The position numbers were made by a program, and so were the translations under genes. A DNA stretch of 64,000 nt, taken from IMG/VR virus record IMGVR_UViG_3300037225_001477, positions 45,502 through 109,501 of that record, one strand, 5' to 3'. Source of the stretch: a virus. Of this stretch, positions 6,272 to 12,487 are shown piece by piece (the stretch's first letter is position 1; each line of letters starts with the position of its first letter). The notes under the pieces were generated by a model. It was not told the DNA's origin and did no database searches. It was given only the letters and a program-made list of their open reading frames with translations.

Positions 6272-6347
6272 TGCGAGTTGGAGGACTCGAACCTCCCTGC
6301 ACCTACTACCCTTTCAACACCTTATCAGAGTGAGGAGATACACTCGC
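6272..6347 (-). tRNA. tRNA-Ile-like (GAU) lacking a D-arm
   Basis: 76 nt. Acceptor GCGAGT/ACTCGC and T-arm GGAGG-TTCGAGT-CCTCC are canonical. The only anticodon-like arm is TCACT-CTGATAA-GGTGT, whose loop equals that of bacterial tRNA-Ile(GAU). Only seven bases lie between acceptor and anticodon arm, so there is no D-arm, while about 20 bases lie between anticodon arm and T-arm. It could be a rearranged or decayed tRNA. Confidence 0.45.
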
Positions 6348-6357
6348 TTGAATAATT

Positions 6358-6630
6358 TCATTGAAGAAATACTGCTGCAAAAGATAGCATCATTAGTAGT
6401 ACACCCAATGAATAATATGAAGTCAGAACAGGACGAGAATAAATCTCAAACTCTGACCTTGATATATACCAGCATACTAATCCTGCTCCTATTGCAAATA
6501 CAATCTGAAACAGCCCTTCCATTGAAAGAGCAAACGTGCCTAGAGCAATAGAACCTAGAATGCCCAGTATAATTAAAACAATAACTTGATACTTAACAGT
6601 GAACTTTTCCATCAGATCATTCGCATCCAT
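6358..6630 (-). CDS. Membrane protein, three TM segments
   Basis: 90 residues; ATG 6630 overlaps the stop region of the upstream gene (AATAAATG), a sign of translational coupling. Hydrophobic segments at about residues 14-33, 38-54 and 70-88. No known motif; function unknown. Confidence 0.6.
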   Translation of the reverse strand: MDANDLMEKFTVKYQVIVLIILGILGSIALGTFALSMEGLFQIVFAIGAGLVCWYISRSEFEIYSRPVLTSYYSLGVLLMMLSFAAVFLQ

Positions 6631-6819
6631 TTATTCTACCTCACAAAATTCTGCCATTAAACATAGAGCGTGTTCATACGAACTCGCCTCCCACAACTTC
6701 TCCCCCAGCTCCTTAGCCTTATCCCTCTGCCCTGCCTCTTTCAGGGCTTTAGTACAGATGCTCAGTAGATTGAATACATTGCCATCAGCACCAGTCAATA
6801 CTACTTTAGGCTTTTCCAT
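6631..6819 (-). CDS. Small conserved phage protein
   Basis: 62 residues, ATG 6819. Contains MEKPKVVLTGADGNVFNLL at the N-terminus and a helical Ala/Glu/Lys-rich part (KEAGQRDKAKELGEKLWEA). I know this pattern from small phage and plasmid proteins of unknown function. Coupled to the downstream membrane protein gene. Confidence 0.6.
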   Translation of the reverse strand: MEKPKVVLTGADGNVFNLLSICTKALKEAGQRDKAKELGEKLWEASSYEHALCLMAEFCEVE

Positions 6820-6821
6820 TT

Positions 6822-7463
6822 CTACTCCTTTAGTTCAATCATCCTCACTGTTGACATACTAAGCATACTACTAAAAATACTTTTAGTCAAGTATACATCA
6901 TAAGAAGATTGATGTAATTCTGCTTCATCAGTAATAACATCATAGTCAGGGGCTACTTCTTTCAGCTTCCTATACTTACCATTTTCTAGAGCAGCCTGAA
7001 CTACCATTATATCCAGAGAGTGAGGAAATATCATATAGTCCTCAAGAAATATATTATCAAATCCAGTATTATTAAATCCAAGGAATACAGAGGTATTACC
7101 ACAAAAGGTTTTAAAAGAAGCAATGTCATCTAAAAAATAATCAGTGTAATCATCAAAACTACCACAAATTTCAATCCGTCTTTTATTTATTTCATCATCA
7201 ATGAGTCCATTTACTTTTGTAGCTTTAGGGTTATATTCCTCTTTACAATAATAGAATCTATTATAAGTATCAATAACCGATATAGTCTTATTGGAGTTTA
7301 ATTTACATAATTCTGCTGATATTGATAATACTGAAGGCATTGGGTTAGCTACAAATCCATTGGTTTCCAAGTCATAGACAATAAATCTATTATTGTCCTT
7401 CATATACTGAATAAATTGGACAATATAATTATTAAGTACTTGTAGCTGTTCCTCTAATATCAT
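6822..7463 (-). CDS. DEDDh-type 3'-5' exonuclease (DnaQ-like)
   Basis: About 213 residues; ATG 7463 is six bases behind AAGGAG, and the GTG at 7469 is part of that site. Motif ExoI is DLET (residues 31-34), ExoII is GFNNTGFDN, and ExoIII is a His-to-Asp block (HQSSYDVYLT), which together give the four acidic residues and the general-base His of the DEDDh family. It is a stand-alone domain without polymerase. It could serve as proofreading subunit for the separately encoded polymerase fragment or in RNA/DNA turnover. Overlaps the phosphatase gene by 32 bp. Confidence 0.75.
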   Translation of the reverse strand: MILEEQLQVLNNYIVQFIQYMKDNNRFIVYDLETNGFVANPMPSVLSISAELCKLNSNKTISVIDTYNRFYYCKEEYNPKATKVNGLIDDEINKRRIEICGSFDDYTDYFLDDIASFKTFCGNTSVFLGFNNTGFDNIFLEDYMIFPHSLDIMVVQAALENGKYRKLKEVAPDYDVITDEAELHQSSYDVYLTKSIFSSMLSMSTVRMIELKE

Positions 7464-7953
7464 ATTCACTCCTTAATTTAATACAAAACTCTTCATAGTC
7501 ATATAAAAATTCAAATTGTTCATTTGTTTCTAATATTTTTCTTTTTTTAGATATCATTTCATACGCATTCTCTACTGACATCCCCGTTCTCACACAAATT
7601 CCTACTGTCATAATTCCTGTTCTACCATGCCCACCCCAGCAATGTACTAGCACATTATTATTTTTTATATAACCACATACTGTTTCTACAGCTTGATTAA
7701 ATTTACTTATATCAGCAGGAACCTCAAAGTCTGGTATGGGATAGGATAATACTTTGGTTCCATAGGAAGAATAAACTTTGAATAAAGAAACAGTATCTCC
7801 ATATAATCTTTTTAATTCTTCTTCCCCTAATAATACTATTGCTAATTTAATCTCATTTTCTTCCATTTCCATTCCTAGCATTTCTGCCATATCTAGATTA
7901 TTCGGAGCTGATGTCATAAATACTTTCACGTTATTTAATGTAAAATAGTCCAT
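7432..7953 (-). CDS. Protein-tyrosine-phosphatase-fold phosphatase
   Basis: About 173 residues from ATG 7953, which has GAGG six bases upstream; ATG 7965 overlaps the late motif. The P-loop signature HCWGGHGRTG (about 104-113) matches HCx5R(S/T), and an upstream Asp in IPDF (~75) could be the general acid. This superfamily includes tyrosine and dual-specificity phosphatases as well as RNA 5'-triphosphatases, so the substrate is open. The nearby tRNA/RNA cluster makes an RNA substrate conceivable but this is speculation. Confidence 0.7.
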   Translation of the reverse strand: MDYFTLNNVKVFMTSAPNNLDMAEMLGMEMEENEIKLAIVLLGEEELKRLYGDTVSLFKVYSSYGTKVLSYPIPDFEVPADISKFNQAVETVCGYIKNNNVLVHCWGGHGRTGIMTVGICVRTGMSVENAYEMISKKRKILETNEQFEFLYDYEEFCIKLRSEYDIRGTATST

Positions 7954-7964
7954 ATTACACCTCA

Positions 7965-7974
7965 TATAATTAGT
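7965..7974 (-). promoter_or_regulatory. Late-promoter-like motif ACTAATTATA
   Basis: Located eleven bases upstream of ATG 7953, with the ribosome binding site between. Confidence 0.55.
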
Positions 7975-7977
7975 CTA

Positions 7978-8016
7978 ATAAAAAGAAGGACCGGGGGTCT
8001 TACCTTCCCCCGGCCC
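7978..8016 (-). terminator. Rho-independent terminator
   Basis: Minus-strand hairpin GGGCCGGGGG / CCCCCGGTCC with loop AAGGTAAGA, followed by TTCTTTT. It ends the structured RNA region 8017-8416. Confidence 0.8.
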
Positions 8017-8076
8017 GATTAATAGTTTTCAAGACTATTGTAAGTGCTGCTAGTATCCTTTCGGGCCGAAGTCACC
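8017..8076 (-). ncRNA. Structured 3' part of the 8.0-8.4 kb RNA region
   Basis: Contains a hairpin AATAGT-CTTGAAA-ACTATT with a 7-nt loop identical to a serine (UGA) anticodon loop, and CTTCGG-CCC-GAAAG. No cloverleaf can be completed around it. It lies directly between the permuted tRNA candidate and the terminator. Confidence 0.35.
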
Positions 8077-8201
8077 CAATGATTTTTACTAAAAACGCCG
8101 AGTCTGCCACCGACTCTCCTCTCCCACAATAAGCTCTTTAATAAAGCTTACAGTGGGAAAGATTGGATTCGAACCAATGCCTACGTTAAATTATATCATT
8201 G
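8077..8201 (-). tRNA. Candidate circularly permuted tRNA
   Basis: Read 5'-3' on the minus strand, the 3' half comes first: AACGT (anticodon stem 3' strand, 8187-8183), AGGC, T-arm ATTGG-TTCGAAT-CCAAT (8178-8162) and acceptor CTTTCCC+A (8161-8154). A 26-nt hairpin linker follows. Then comes the 5' half: acceptor GGGAGAG (8125-8119), GA, D-arm GAGTC-GGTGGCA-GACTC, G and anticodon stem GCGTT (8098-8094). Acceptor strands pair over 7 bp (9 with flanks), anticodon strands over 5 bp. The segments beyond the anticodon halves also pair (CAATGAT 8201-8195 with ATCATTG 8083-8077). The anticodon is uncertain (UAG if read directly after GCGTT). Confidence 0.5.
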
Positions 8202-8331
8202 TCGCCAATGCCTCTGTCACGATATAGACTTTAAGAAAACTGCCAAGCAATAAACTGATGGAATTACGTAGACTCTACTTGGGCGGCCCTAACGGGTATG
8301 CCCATTTACTGATACTACTACTAGCTCTTAA
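8202..8331 (-). ncRNA. Structured spacer upstream of the permuted tRNA candidate
   Basis: No coding gene. Contains hairpins TGGGC...GCCCA (with inner CCC-GTTA-GGG) and GTAG-AGT-CTAC, and the stem CATTG-GCGA-CAATG at its low-coordinate border, capped by a GNRA tetraloop, which competes with the long-range pairing of the permuted tRNA. Confidence 0.35.
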
Positions 8332-8416
8332 GGAGTTACCCCCCAGAGCAATACTTATGCTATTGCGAAATATCCTCATGGATTAGCACAAATACTGCCA
8401 TGGTGGAAGTAACTCC
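8332..8416 (-). ncRNA. 85-nt cloverleaf-like RNA of unknown type
   Basis: An 8-bp closing stem (GGAGTTAC/GTAACTCC) encloses hairpins ATCC-ATGA-GGAT and GCAATA-GCATAAG-TATTGC. The size and closing stem resemble a tRNA, but there is no T-loop and no clear D-arm. It begins seven bases after the stop codon of the gene at 8424-9176. Confidence 0.35.
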
Positions 8417-8423
8417 AATTTAT

Positions 8424-9176
8424 TTAACTGTTGATATAGGCGAATATTTTATCACCTAACTTGACGTTTATTACCTGTGCCTGATTAGCAGCTTGACGAG
8501 CCTGTTTTACAGCTTGAATCAGAGTGTCAATCTTTGACAAAAGGTTTGACTTCTCTATAGGCTGTAGCCTACCTGACGTATAGGTAGTTTCGTACTTACC
8601 TACCTGGACCTCGTTCTGTACCATCTCAGTCTGTGCAGGGAACTTATCCGTTGCAGCTACTTTGGTGATAACCTCAAGCTTTTTGATAGAACGGAACTTA
8701 GTATCTACAGGAGCCACATAGATAGCTCTAGCCTGTGTAGAATCCTTAGTCCATGAACGAGCAGGGTCTACCGTTGGAATGTCCTTGTAGACTTCTCTAA
8801 TCCTGACAAGATACTTCTCTAACGCAATCAGAGAAGTAGCAGAAAGGGTACCAAAGTCAGTACCATCATCAAGCATGAGAGGGGCTTTAGCAGTACCAGA
8901 AGCATTCGTCTCTTCCTTGCTGATACTGGCATCAATGGCCTTGATAACCGCACCCTGAGCATACTCTATCTTCTCTGCTACTGTGGTTACAATTTCTTTA
9001 CTCTCTGGAGGAATTTGTTCCCCAGCAGCATCGAAAGAAATGTAATTCTTCAGTACACCATCGAACAAATCCTGCTTTTTAGTGAAGGTGTTTTTGCACT
9101 CCACATCCAAAATGTTCCTTGACTGCTGTACTAAATCTTGCTCCACGGCCAATAACTGATGTAACATATTCCCCAT
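8424..9176 (-). CDS. Conserved phage protein (DUF7873-like), unknown function
   Basis: About 250 residues; ATG 9176 follows TAGGAG at normal spacing, whereas the longer start at 9200 has no ribosome binding site. The pattern TFTKKQDLFDG near residue 30, VTTVAEKIEYAQ, the LEKYLVRIREVYKDIPT block and the SNLLSKIDTLIQAVKQARQAANQ C-terminus matches a protein family I recall in many tailed phages. No enzymatic motif is visible. Transcribed from the promoter at 9551-9579 through an RNA-rich leader. Confidence 0.65.
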   Translation of the reverse strand: MGNMLHQLLAVEQDLVQQSRNILDVECKNTFTKKQDLFDGVLKNYISFDAAGEQIPPESKEIVTTVAEKIEYAQGAVIKAIDASISKEETNASGTAKAPLMLDDGTDFGTLSATSLIALEKYLVRIREVYKDIPTVDPARSWTKDSTQARAIYVAPVDTKFRSIKKLEVITKVAATDKFPAQTEMVQNEVQVGKYETTYTSGRLQPIEKSNLLSKIDTLIQAVKQARQAANQAQVINVKLGDKIFAYINS

Positions 9177-9223
9177 TTCTCTACTCCTACTATCCTCCAT
9201 GCTTTGATAACATGGATTCCTTA

Positions 9224-9296
9224 CAGGAACGGTTGGTTTTGTTCCAACACCTACTCCGGGTTTAGCCTTTGTAGTTCTCCACTAAACTACGTCCCT
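9224..9296 (-). tRNA. tRNA-like element with degenerate anticodon arm
   Basis: Exactly 73 nt. The acceptor AGGGACG/CGTTCCT pairs over 7 bp (one G-T) and the D-arm TAGTT-TAGTGGAG-AACTA is good. The T-arm position holds GTTGG-AACAAAA-CCAAC, which has the right stem and loop size but no TTC. The anticodon arm region cannot form a 5-bp stem with a 7-nt loop. Probably a decayed or repurposed tRNA in the leader of the gene at 8424-9176. Confidence 0.4.
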
Positions 9297-9309
9297 AAAA
9301 AAAGAAGGG

Positions 9310-9545
9310 GATTAAAACCCGCTAAGGTTTTTCACCACTATGAAACAAACCACCATTACTTGTTTGTCTCTGCCCTCATCTAGCATACTTTTTCGTCTAA
9401 TTCCTGGTTTATAAGAACTATTGGGCATTCATCAGGAAGCTATCCTGATTAGTCTAGCGCTACCCATGGCAGGTTTTGCCCTTGCACCTCATCTTTTTTA
9501 CAGGACACCATCGACTACTTTTCTGCTACTCCCGGTCCCTTCTTA
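9310..9545 (-). ncRNA. Candidate structured leader RNA with own promoter
   Basis: Starts just downstream of the promoter at 9551-9579. No plausible gene; several strong local hairpins: GGCA-AAACC-TGCC, ATCAGGA-TAGCT-TCCTGAT (7 bp), ACAAAC...GTTTGT, and a long-range GGGCA/TGCCC pair closing the first two. Shares the element GCAGAAAAGTAGTCGATG with a similar one (GAAAAGTAGACGATGATGG) in the RNA region near 10,060. Confidence 0.45.
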
Positions 9546-9550
9546 CTAAT

Positions 9551-9579
9551 ACTATACTGCTCTTTTCCTAAAAAGTCAA
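9551..9579 (-). promoter_or_regulatory. sigma70-type promoter TTGACT-17-TATAGT
   Basis: Minus-strand -35 at 9579-9574, -10 at 9556-9551, 17-bp spacer. Drives the structured leader 9310-9545, the tRNA-like element and the gene at 8424-9176. Confidence 0.75.
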
Positions 9580-9709
9580 TAGGGTCATCTTCAGTAGGTG
9601 CTCACTTCATTTCTAATTATGACAACCCTTAATATTGATACTCCCATGCACCGTCTGTTAGGTTTATCTCAACCTATCCTGAGTAGCTACACCATAGGAT
9701 AGGATTTAC
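9580..9709 (-). other. Gene-free spacer with hairpins
   Basis: Contains a 7-bp stem CCTATCC/GGATAGG around a 17-nt loop with the palindrome GTAGCTAC, and GGTT-GAGATA-AACC. No open frame with a ribosome binding site. Confidence 0.3.
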
Positions 9710-9782
9710 TAGTCCCGGACGGATTTGAACCGACGATCCTCAGCGTGAAAGGCTGATGGCTTAGCCGCTCGCCTACGGGACC
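9710..9782 (-). tRNA. tRNA-Glu (UUC)
   Basis: 73 nt. Acceptor GGTCCCG/CGGGACT, D-arm with GGCG...GCC, anticodon stem TCAGC/GCTGA with loop CTTTCAC (UUC), T-arm GTCGG-TTCAAAT-CCGTC. Confidence 0.85.
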
Positions 9783-9787
9783 TTGAA

Positions 9788-9858
9788 TAGTTCCTAGCAG
9801 AATTGAACTGCTGCTTTAAGATTGAGAATCTTACGAACTTCCTCTATTCTAAGGAACC
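9788..9858 (-). tRNA. tRNA-Glu (CUC)
   Basis: 71 nt. Acceptor GGTTCCT/AGGAACT plus A, D-stem GAAT/GTTC, anticodon stem TAAGA/TCTTA with loop TTCTCAA (CUC), T-arm AGCAG-TTCAATT-CTGCT. Confidence 0.8.
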
Positions 9859-10236
9859 AAAAATAAGGTGGTTCTCGTACACCTTCTACCTCTGTTGCTG
9901 TCATTCAAGGTAGTTACGTGATACTCCCCGATTTTATAGTTCCTTCCTCCTAGCGAGCATCTAGGCAGTCCCACGTATCACGATGGAGGTTATACTATTG
10001 TATCCTATTGCTAGGCTTTTGGGCTAACACTCTAACCCTCAGATGGCTTTGATGTATCCATCATCGTCTACTTTTCAACTGCTCTCCTGTTTATAGCAGA
10101 CTAAGAATTTTGATGAACAAGCTCTATTTTATACTTTTTCAAGGCAGCTACCAAGCTACTCTCGCTACCTCTAACCCTCTGTTTATATATAATATTGTGG
10201 TTTATAACGAGCTTCAGGTATTGCTCTTGCCACTAT
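9859..10236 (-). ncRNA. Gene-free structured region between tRNAs
   Basis: About 380 nt without a gene. The minus strand is purine-rich in unpaired parts and contains the conserved element GAAAAGTAGACGATGATGG (around 10,059-10,076) also seen near 9,510. GTGATACGTGGGAC and GTATCACGTAAC can pair through GTGATACGTG/GTATCAC. No promoter was found inside, so it is probably processed from a longer tRNA transcript. Confidence 0.35.
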
Positions 10237-10309
10237 TAGCTTCCCTGAGACTCGAACTCAAACTTTATAGTTTTTGAAACTATTGCCTCTGCCTTTGGGC
10301 TAGGAAGCC
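10237..10309 (-). tRNA. tRNA with anticodon CAA and short variable arm
   Basis: 73 nt. Acceptor GGCTTCC/GGAAGCT plus A, D-stem GCC/GGC, anticodon stem ATAGT/ACTAT with loop TTCAAAA, T-arm TTGAG-TTCGAGT-CTCAG. The anticodon CAA means leucine, but the variable region is only AAAGT, whereas leucine tRNAs need a long arm, so the identity is uncertain. Confidence 0.65.
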
Positions 10310-10363
10310 AAATTGATTTTAGTTCCAAACATCTCTTATAATTTCCTCTCAGTCTTATTTGTC

Positions 10364-10477
10364 TGCCATCAGAGGGAGTCGAACCCTCAATCCATTAAAG
10401 GCGGGGGATTAACCAAGATTCTCTAGAGGAAAACCCTCGTTAAGTCCCCAGTGTATTTCCATTTCCACCACGATGGC
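10364..10477 (-). tRNA. tRNA-Leu (UAA) with 29-nt hairpin insertion in the anticodon loop
   Basis: 114 nt, class II. Acceptor GCCATCG/TGATGGC plus A, D-arm GTGG...CAC, anticodon stem GGGGA/TCCCC, T-arm GAGGG-TTCGACT-CCCTC. The loop has 36 nt, starting CTTAA and ending AA; removing 29 nt leaves the normal Leu(UAA) loop CTTAAAA. Inside, T33 to the first inserted base (TTAAC) pairs with GTTAA, then a G-G mismatch and about nine further base pairs, as in tRNA-Lys at 5284. Confidence 0.75.
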
Positions 10478-10743
10478 CTGAAGGACATTATGTGGTTCTT
10501 TGTTGGACTGAGGGAACCTCACTAGCTTGTCCAGAACTAGCTACGAAGACCTCAAAAATAAAAATCTATTAGGTATGTTACTACACCAAAGGGAAGTTGC
10601 GCCCAGTCGTTGTCGTTCCCCGACTCGATGCTGGTTGCGCCCATATCCAGTCATCTGGTCCCTTTCCCGTTACAGGATGCTAACCAGAGCCTACTGTCCC
10701 ACTTATTAAAGCTGGCCACTTCCAAGCCCACTGCCTAATAGAT
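10478..10743 (-). ncRNA. Gene-free structured region downstream of the gene at 10744-10944
   Basis: Contains two copies of TGGGCGCAAC (about 10,600 and 10,640 on the minus strand) flanking the hairpin AGTCG...CGACT, a CCAG-ATGA-CTGG hairpin, and CTAGTT/AAGCTAG. No gene on this strand; the open frame on the plus strand is antisense and lacks a ribosome binding site. Identity unknown. Confidence 0.35.
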
Positions 10744-10944
10744 TTACAATCCAATCTTTGCCAATTCCTCCTGATTACAGTCCGTCATGAACTTTCTGCC
10801 TAATCTCCGCAAAGACTTAGGAGCAAGCTCTAGCCCACCAGACTTCCTACGAAGCCCCGAAGGATTTTCCGCCGAGATGGACCTGCCGGAATTCTTTCCT
10901 ACTCCCTTCACTCGGCACGAGCGATTCTTAACCTCATTCGCCAT
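10744..10944 (-). CDS. Small basic protein
   Basis: 66 residues, ATG 10944 behind AAGGAG. Strongly basic (many Arg/Lys in SCRVKGVGKNSGRS and KSLRRLGRKF), without Cys pairs or a recognised fold. Codon use is richer in GC than its neighbours. First gene behind the promoter at 10966-10994 with its palindromic spacer, so it could be an autoregulator; this is a guess from position. Confidence 0.5.
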   Translation of the reverse strand: MANEVKNRSCRVKGVGKNSGRSISAENPSGLRRKSGGLELAPKSLRRLGRKFMTDCNQEELAKIGL

Positions 10945-10965
10945 TCATGTCTCCTTCAACAAGTG

Positions 10966-10994
10966 ATAATAGGAACATAACATGTTCCTGTCAA
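10966..10994 (-). promoter_or_regulatory. Promoter with palindromic operator filling the spacer
   Basis: TTGACA (10994-10989), a 17-bp spacer that is itself a perfect inverted repeat (GGAACAT-GTT-ATGTTCC, 10988-10972), and TATTAT (10971-10966). A second overlapping -35 TTGACT lies further upstream. The inverted repeat between the boxes is an ideal repressor site. Confidence 0.7.
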
Positions 10995-10998
10995 ATAG

Positions 10999-11358
10999 TC
11001 AAGTTCTTTTTCTGGTTAAAAGTGAATATTCCATTATCTTATATGCAGTATTTTTATTAAATAAAATTTGATATCTACCATAAACAATATCTTTAGCCTC
11101 ATAAATAGTAAGAATAAACCCCATAGTATGAAGAAGTTTTCTATCCCTCAAATTGAACCAAGAACGAAATTGATTCAAATCTTTGAATCCACATCTCTCT
11201 TCTTCATCCATTCGTCGATTTATATCTTCATCTTCTATTGGACAAGGATGGTTATTGTCAGTATGACGCTTAGAAACATATTTCATAATACTAGGGTAAT
11301 ACTCATTCCGATATGGCCCAATATGTGCTTTATTTTCAACCCTATACACAAGCGCCAT
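10999..11358 (-). CDS. Conserved phage protein, unknown function
   Basis: 119 residues, ATG 11358 behind AAGGAGC. The order YRVENKAHIGPYR, HPCPIEDEDI, CGFKDLNQFRSWF and a C-terminal beta-rich stretch is one I know from small phage proteins that often lie with tRNA or nucleotide genes. No catalytic motif is visible. Confidence 0.65.
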   Translation of the reverse strand: MALVYRVENKAHIGPYRNEYYPSIMKYVSKRHTDNNHPCPIEDEDINRRMDEEERCGFKDLNQFRSWFNLRDRKLLHTMGFILTIYEAKDIVYGRYQILFNKNTAYKIMEYSLLTRKRT

Positions 11359-11387
11359 TTTAGGCTCCTTAGAATTAAGATTTGAAT

Positions 11388-11416
11388 AAGATACAATATA
11401 ATCTAAAGAATGTCAA
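11388..11416 (-). promoter_or_regulatory. sigma70-type promoter TTGACA-17-TATCTT
   Basis: Minus-strand -35 at 11416-11411 and -10 at 11393-11388 with a 17-bp spacer, directly upstream of the gene at 10999-11358. Confidence 0.7.
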
Positions 11417-11464
11417 GAATTACTATAGATATCCTAACTTTTTTCTTTGCTTTTTATTTACCCA

Positions 11465-11932
11465 TCAATACAAGTTATTATACTTGGATTTCATCTCTTC
11501 AGCAGGAAGTTTTTTGTCAATTTTAATTTCATCTATTCTCTTTTCTAACCCTGCTTCATTATAGAAGCCATAGGGATATAACTTCTCTGCTATATCATTT
11601 AAGGTTATATTCCCTTCACCAAGGGTTTCTAGAATATCAATAAGCATAACTACCACTGCTCCTACTCTATCAGGAAATACCCCAAAAGAGAGAAAAGCAG
11701 GAATAGTAAATTTCATATCATAACCAAAAATTTCAATTCTATTTTGTATCACCTGAAAAGGAAATAAAGCTTGCATATCCTCAGAATTCTCTGCTCGTTC
11801 TGTCATGTCTGATAGAATCTCTGTAGCAGTTTTGAAATTCTTATCCTGCATTTCTAGCATCGTAATTCCTAAAAGAGATTTTGCCATGTCTTCCGACATT
11901 GGTTCTGATTGACCTTCTGGTATAATACCCAT
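11465..11932 (-). CDS. Hypothetical protein
   Basis: About 155 residues; ATG 11932 is six bases behind AAGGAG and the upstream GTG belongs to that site. Helical, acidic N-terminal half (MLEMQDKNFKTATEILSDM), hydrophobic centre (VGAVVVMLIDILETLGEG). No family recognised. The ribosome binding site lies in the 3' strand of a 7-bp stem (CTTATAA/TTATAAG), so translation may be controlled by RNA folding. Confidence 0.55.
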   Translation of the reverse strand: MGIIPEGQSEPMSEDMAKSLLGITMLEMQDKNFKTATEILSDMTERAENSEDMQALFPFQVIQNRIEIFGYDMKFTIPAFLSFGVFPDRVGAVVVMLIDILETLGEGNITLNDIAEKLYPYGFYNEAGLEKRIDEIKIDKKLPAEEMKSKYNNLY

Positions 11933-12149
11933 ATTCACTCCTTATAATAAAACTACCATCACTTCGGTATGAGCGAAGAATCACAACTTTATAAGAATTG
12001 ATGGGAGACCCTCCCTCCTGATGGCATGTACCCTATCCTATCCCGTTACCCTAATTTAGGGCTGCTATGAACCTCGATAGGTAGGTACTGAAGGTATTCC
12101 TTCAGGTTTTAGCACATAGGGCGAATAAAACATAAAACGAACCATCATA
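11933..12149 (-). ncRNA. Structured leader of the gene at 11465-11932
   Basis: About 215 nt between a terminator and a start codon. Hairpins: CTGAAGG-AATA-CCTTCAG (7 bp), CCCTAA-A-TTAGGG, GGGAG...CTCCC, and a compact 55-nt element bounded by CTTATAA/TTATAAG that contains CTTCG-CTCATAC-CGAAG, a stem-loop shaped like a CAU anticodon arm. Position and architecture suggest a translation-control leader; no known riboswitch class is recognised. Confidence 0.4.
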
Positions 12150-12190
12150 AAATAAAAGGCCAGGGTGGCTTTCGCATCAATCTCCTGGCC
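12150..12190 (-). terminator. Rho-independent terminator or attenuator
   Basis: Minus-strand stem GGCCAGG/CCTGGCC with a nested GC-GAAA-GC in the loop, followed by TTTTATTTT. It lies inside the RNA region, 218 bp before the next gene. Confidence 0.7.
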
Positions 12191-12487
12191 TGAACGTTCA
12201 TACTTTTACATCCTCCCATTACAGGAGGTAATAAGTCATTTTGGTACCCTCCATAATTATAAAAGGTAATGGTGCTTGAAGTGTATACTCTTCCTATTGA
12301 CATTACCCTATCTATCTAAACATCAACACACTCAAACAAGTTTTAACAATAACCTACCCACTATAATGATAGTTGGAGTAGGGTTCTTACTTACCCGGCG
12401 GCATCGTCTTATCCTCCTTGACTTTTGTTAAGTTCACTTAATTGTTATAGCCACATGATAGTTTTTAAGGCTTTACTATCAACCTAT
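12191..12487 (-). other. Gene-free structured stretch after tRNA-Met
   Basis: Holds hairpins GATAGT...ACTATC, a ~12-bp stem (CCTAC-CC-ACTAT / ATAGT-GG-GTAGG) and GGTAATG...CATTACC followed by TTTTAT. Short frames with good ribosome binding sites occur (for example 5, 6 and 18 codons, the last running into the terminator at 12150-12190), as in attenuator leaders, but none is long enough to call a gene. Confidence 0.35.

Noticed and set aside
8017-8416. Two-piece (permuted) tmRNA
   Set aside because: The permuted acceptor/T-arm arrangement fits, but there is no tag reading frame ending in an Ala-Ala-type signal before the T-arm, no GGxxTTCGAC-type 5' segment, and the D-arm and anticodon stem are those of a tRNA.
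10527-10709. Plus-strand open frame in the structured region 10478-10743
   Set aside because: No ribosome binding site, composition unlike phage proteins here, and the region is dominated by minus-strand RNA stems.
12191-12260. 18-codon and 6-codon frames with good ribosome binding sites as genes
   Set aside because: Too short to support as proteins; the longer one ends within the terminator, so a leader-peptide role is noted instead.
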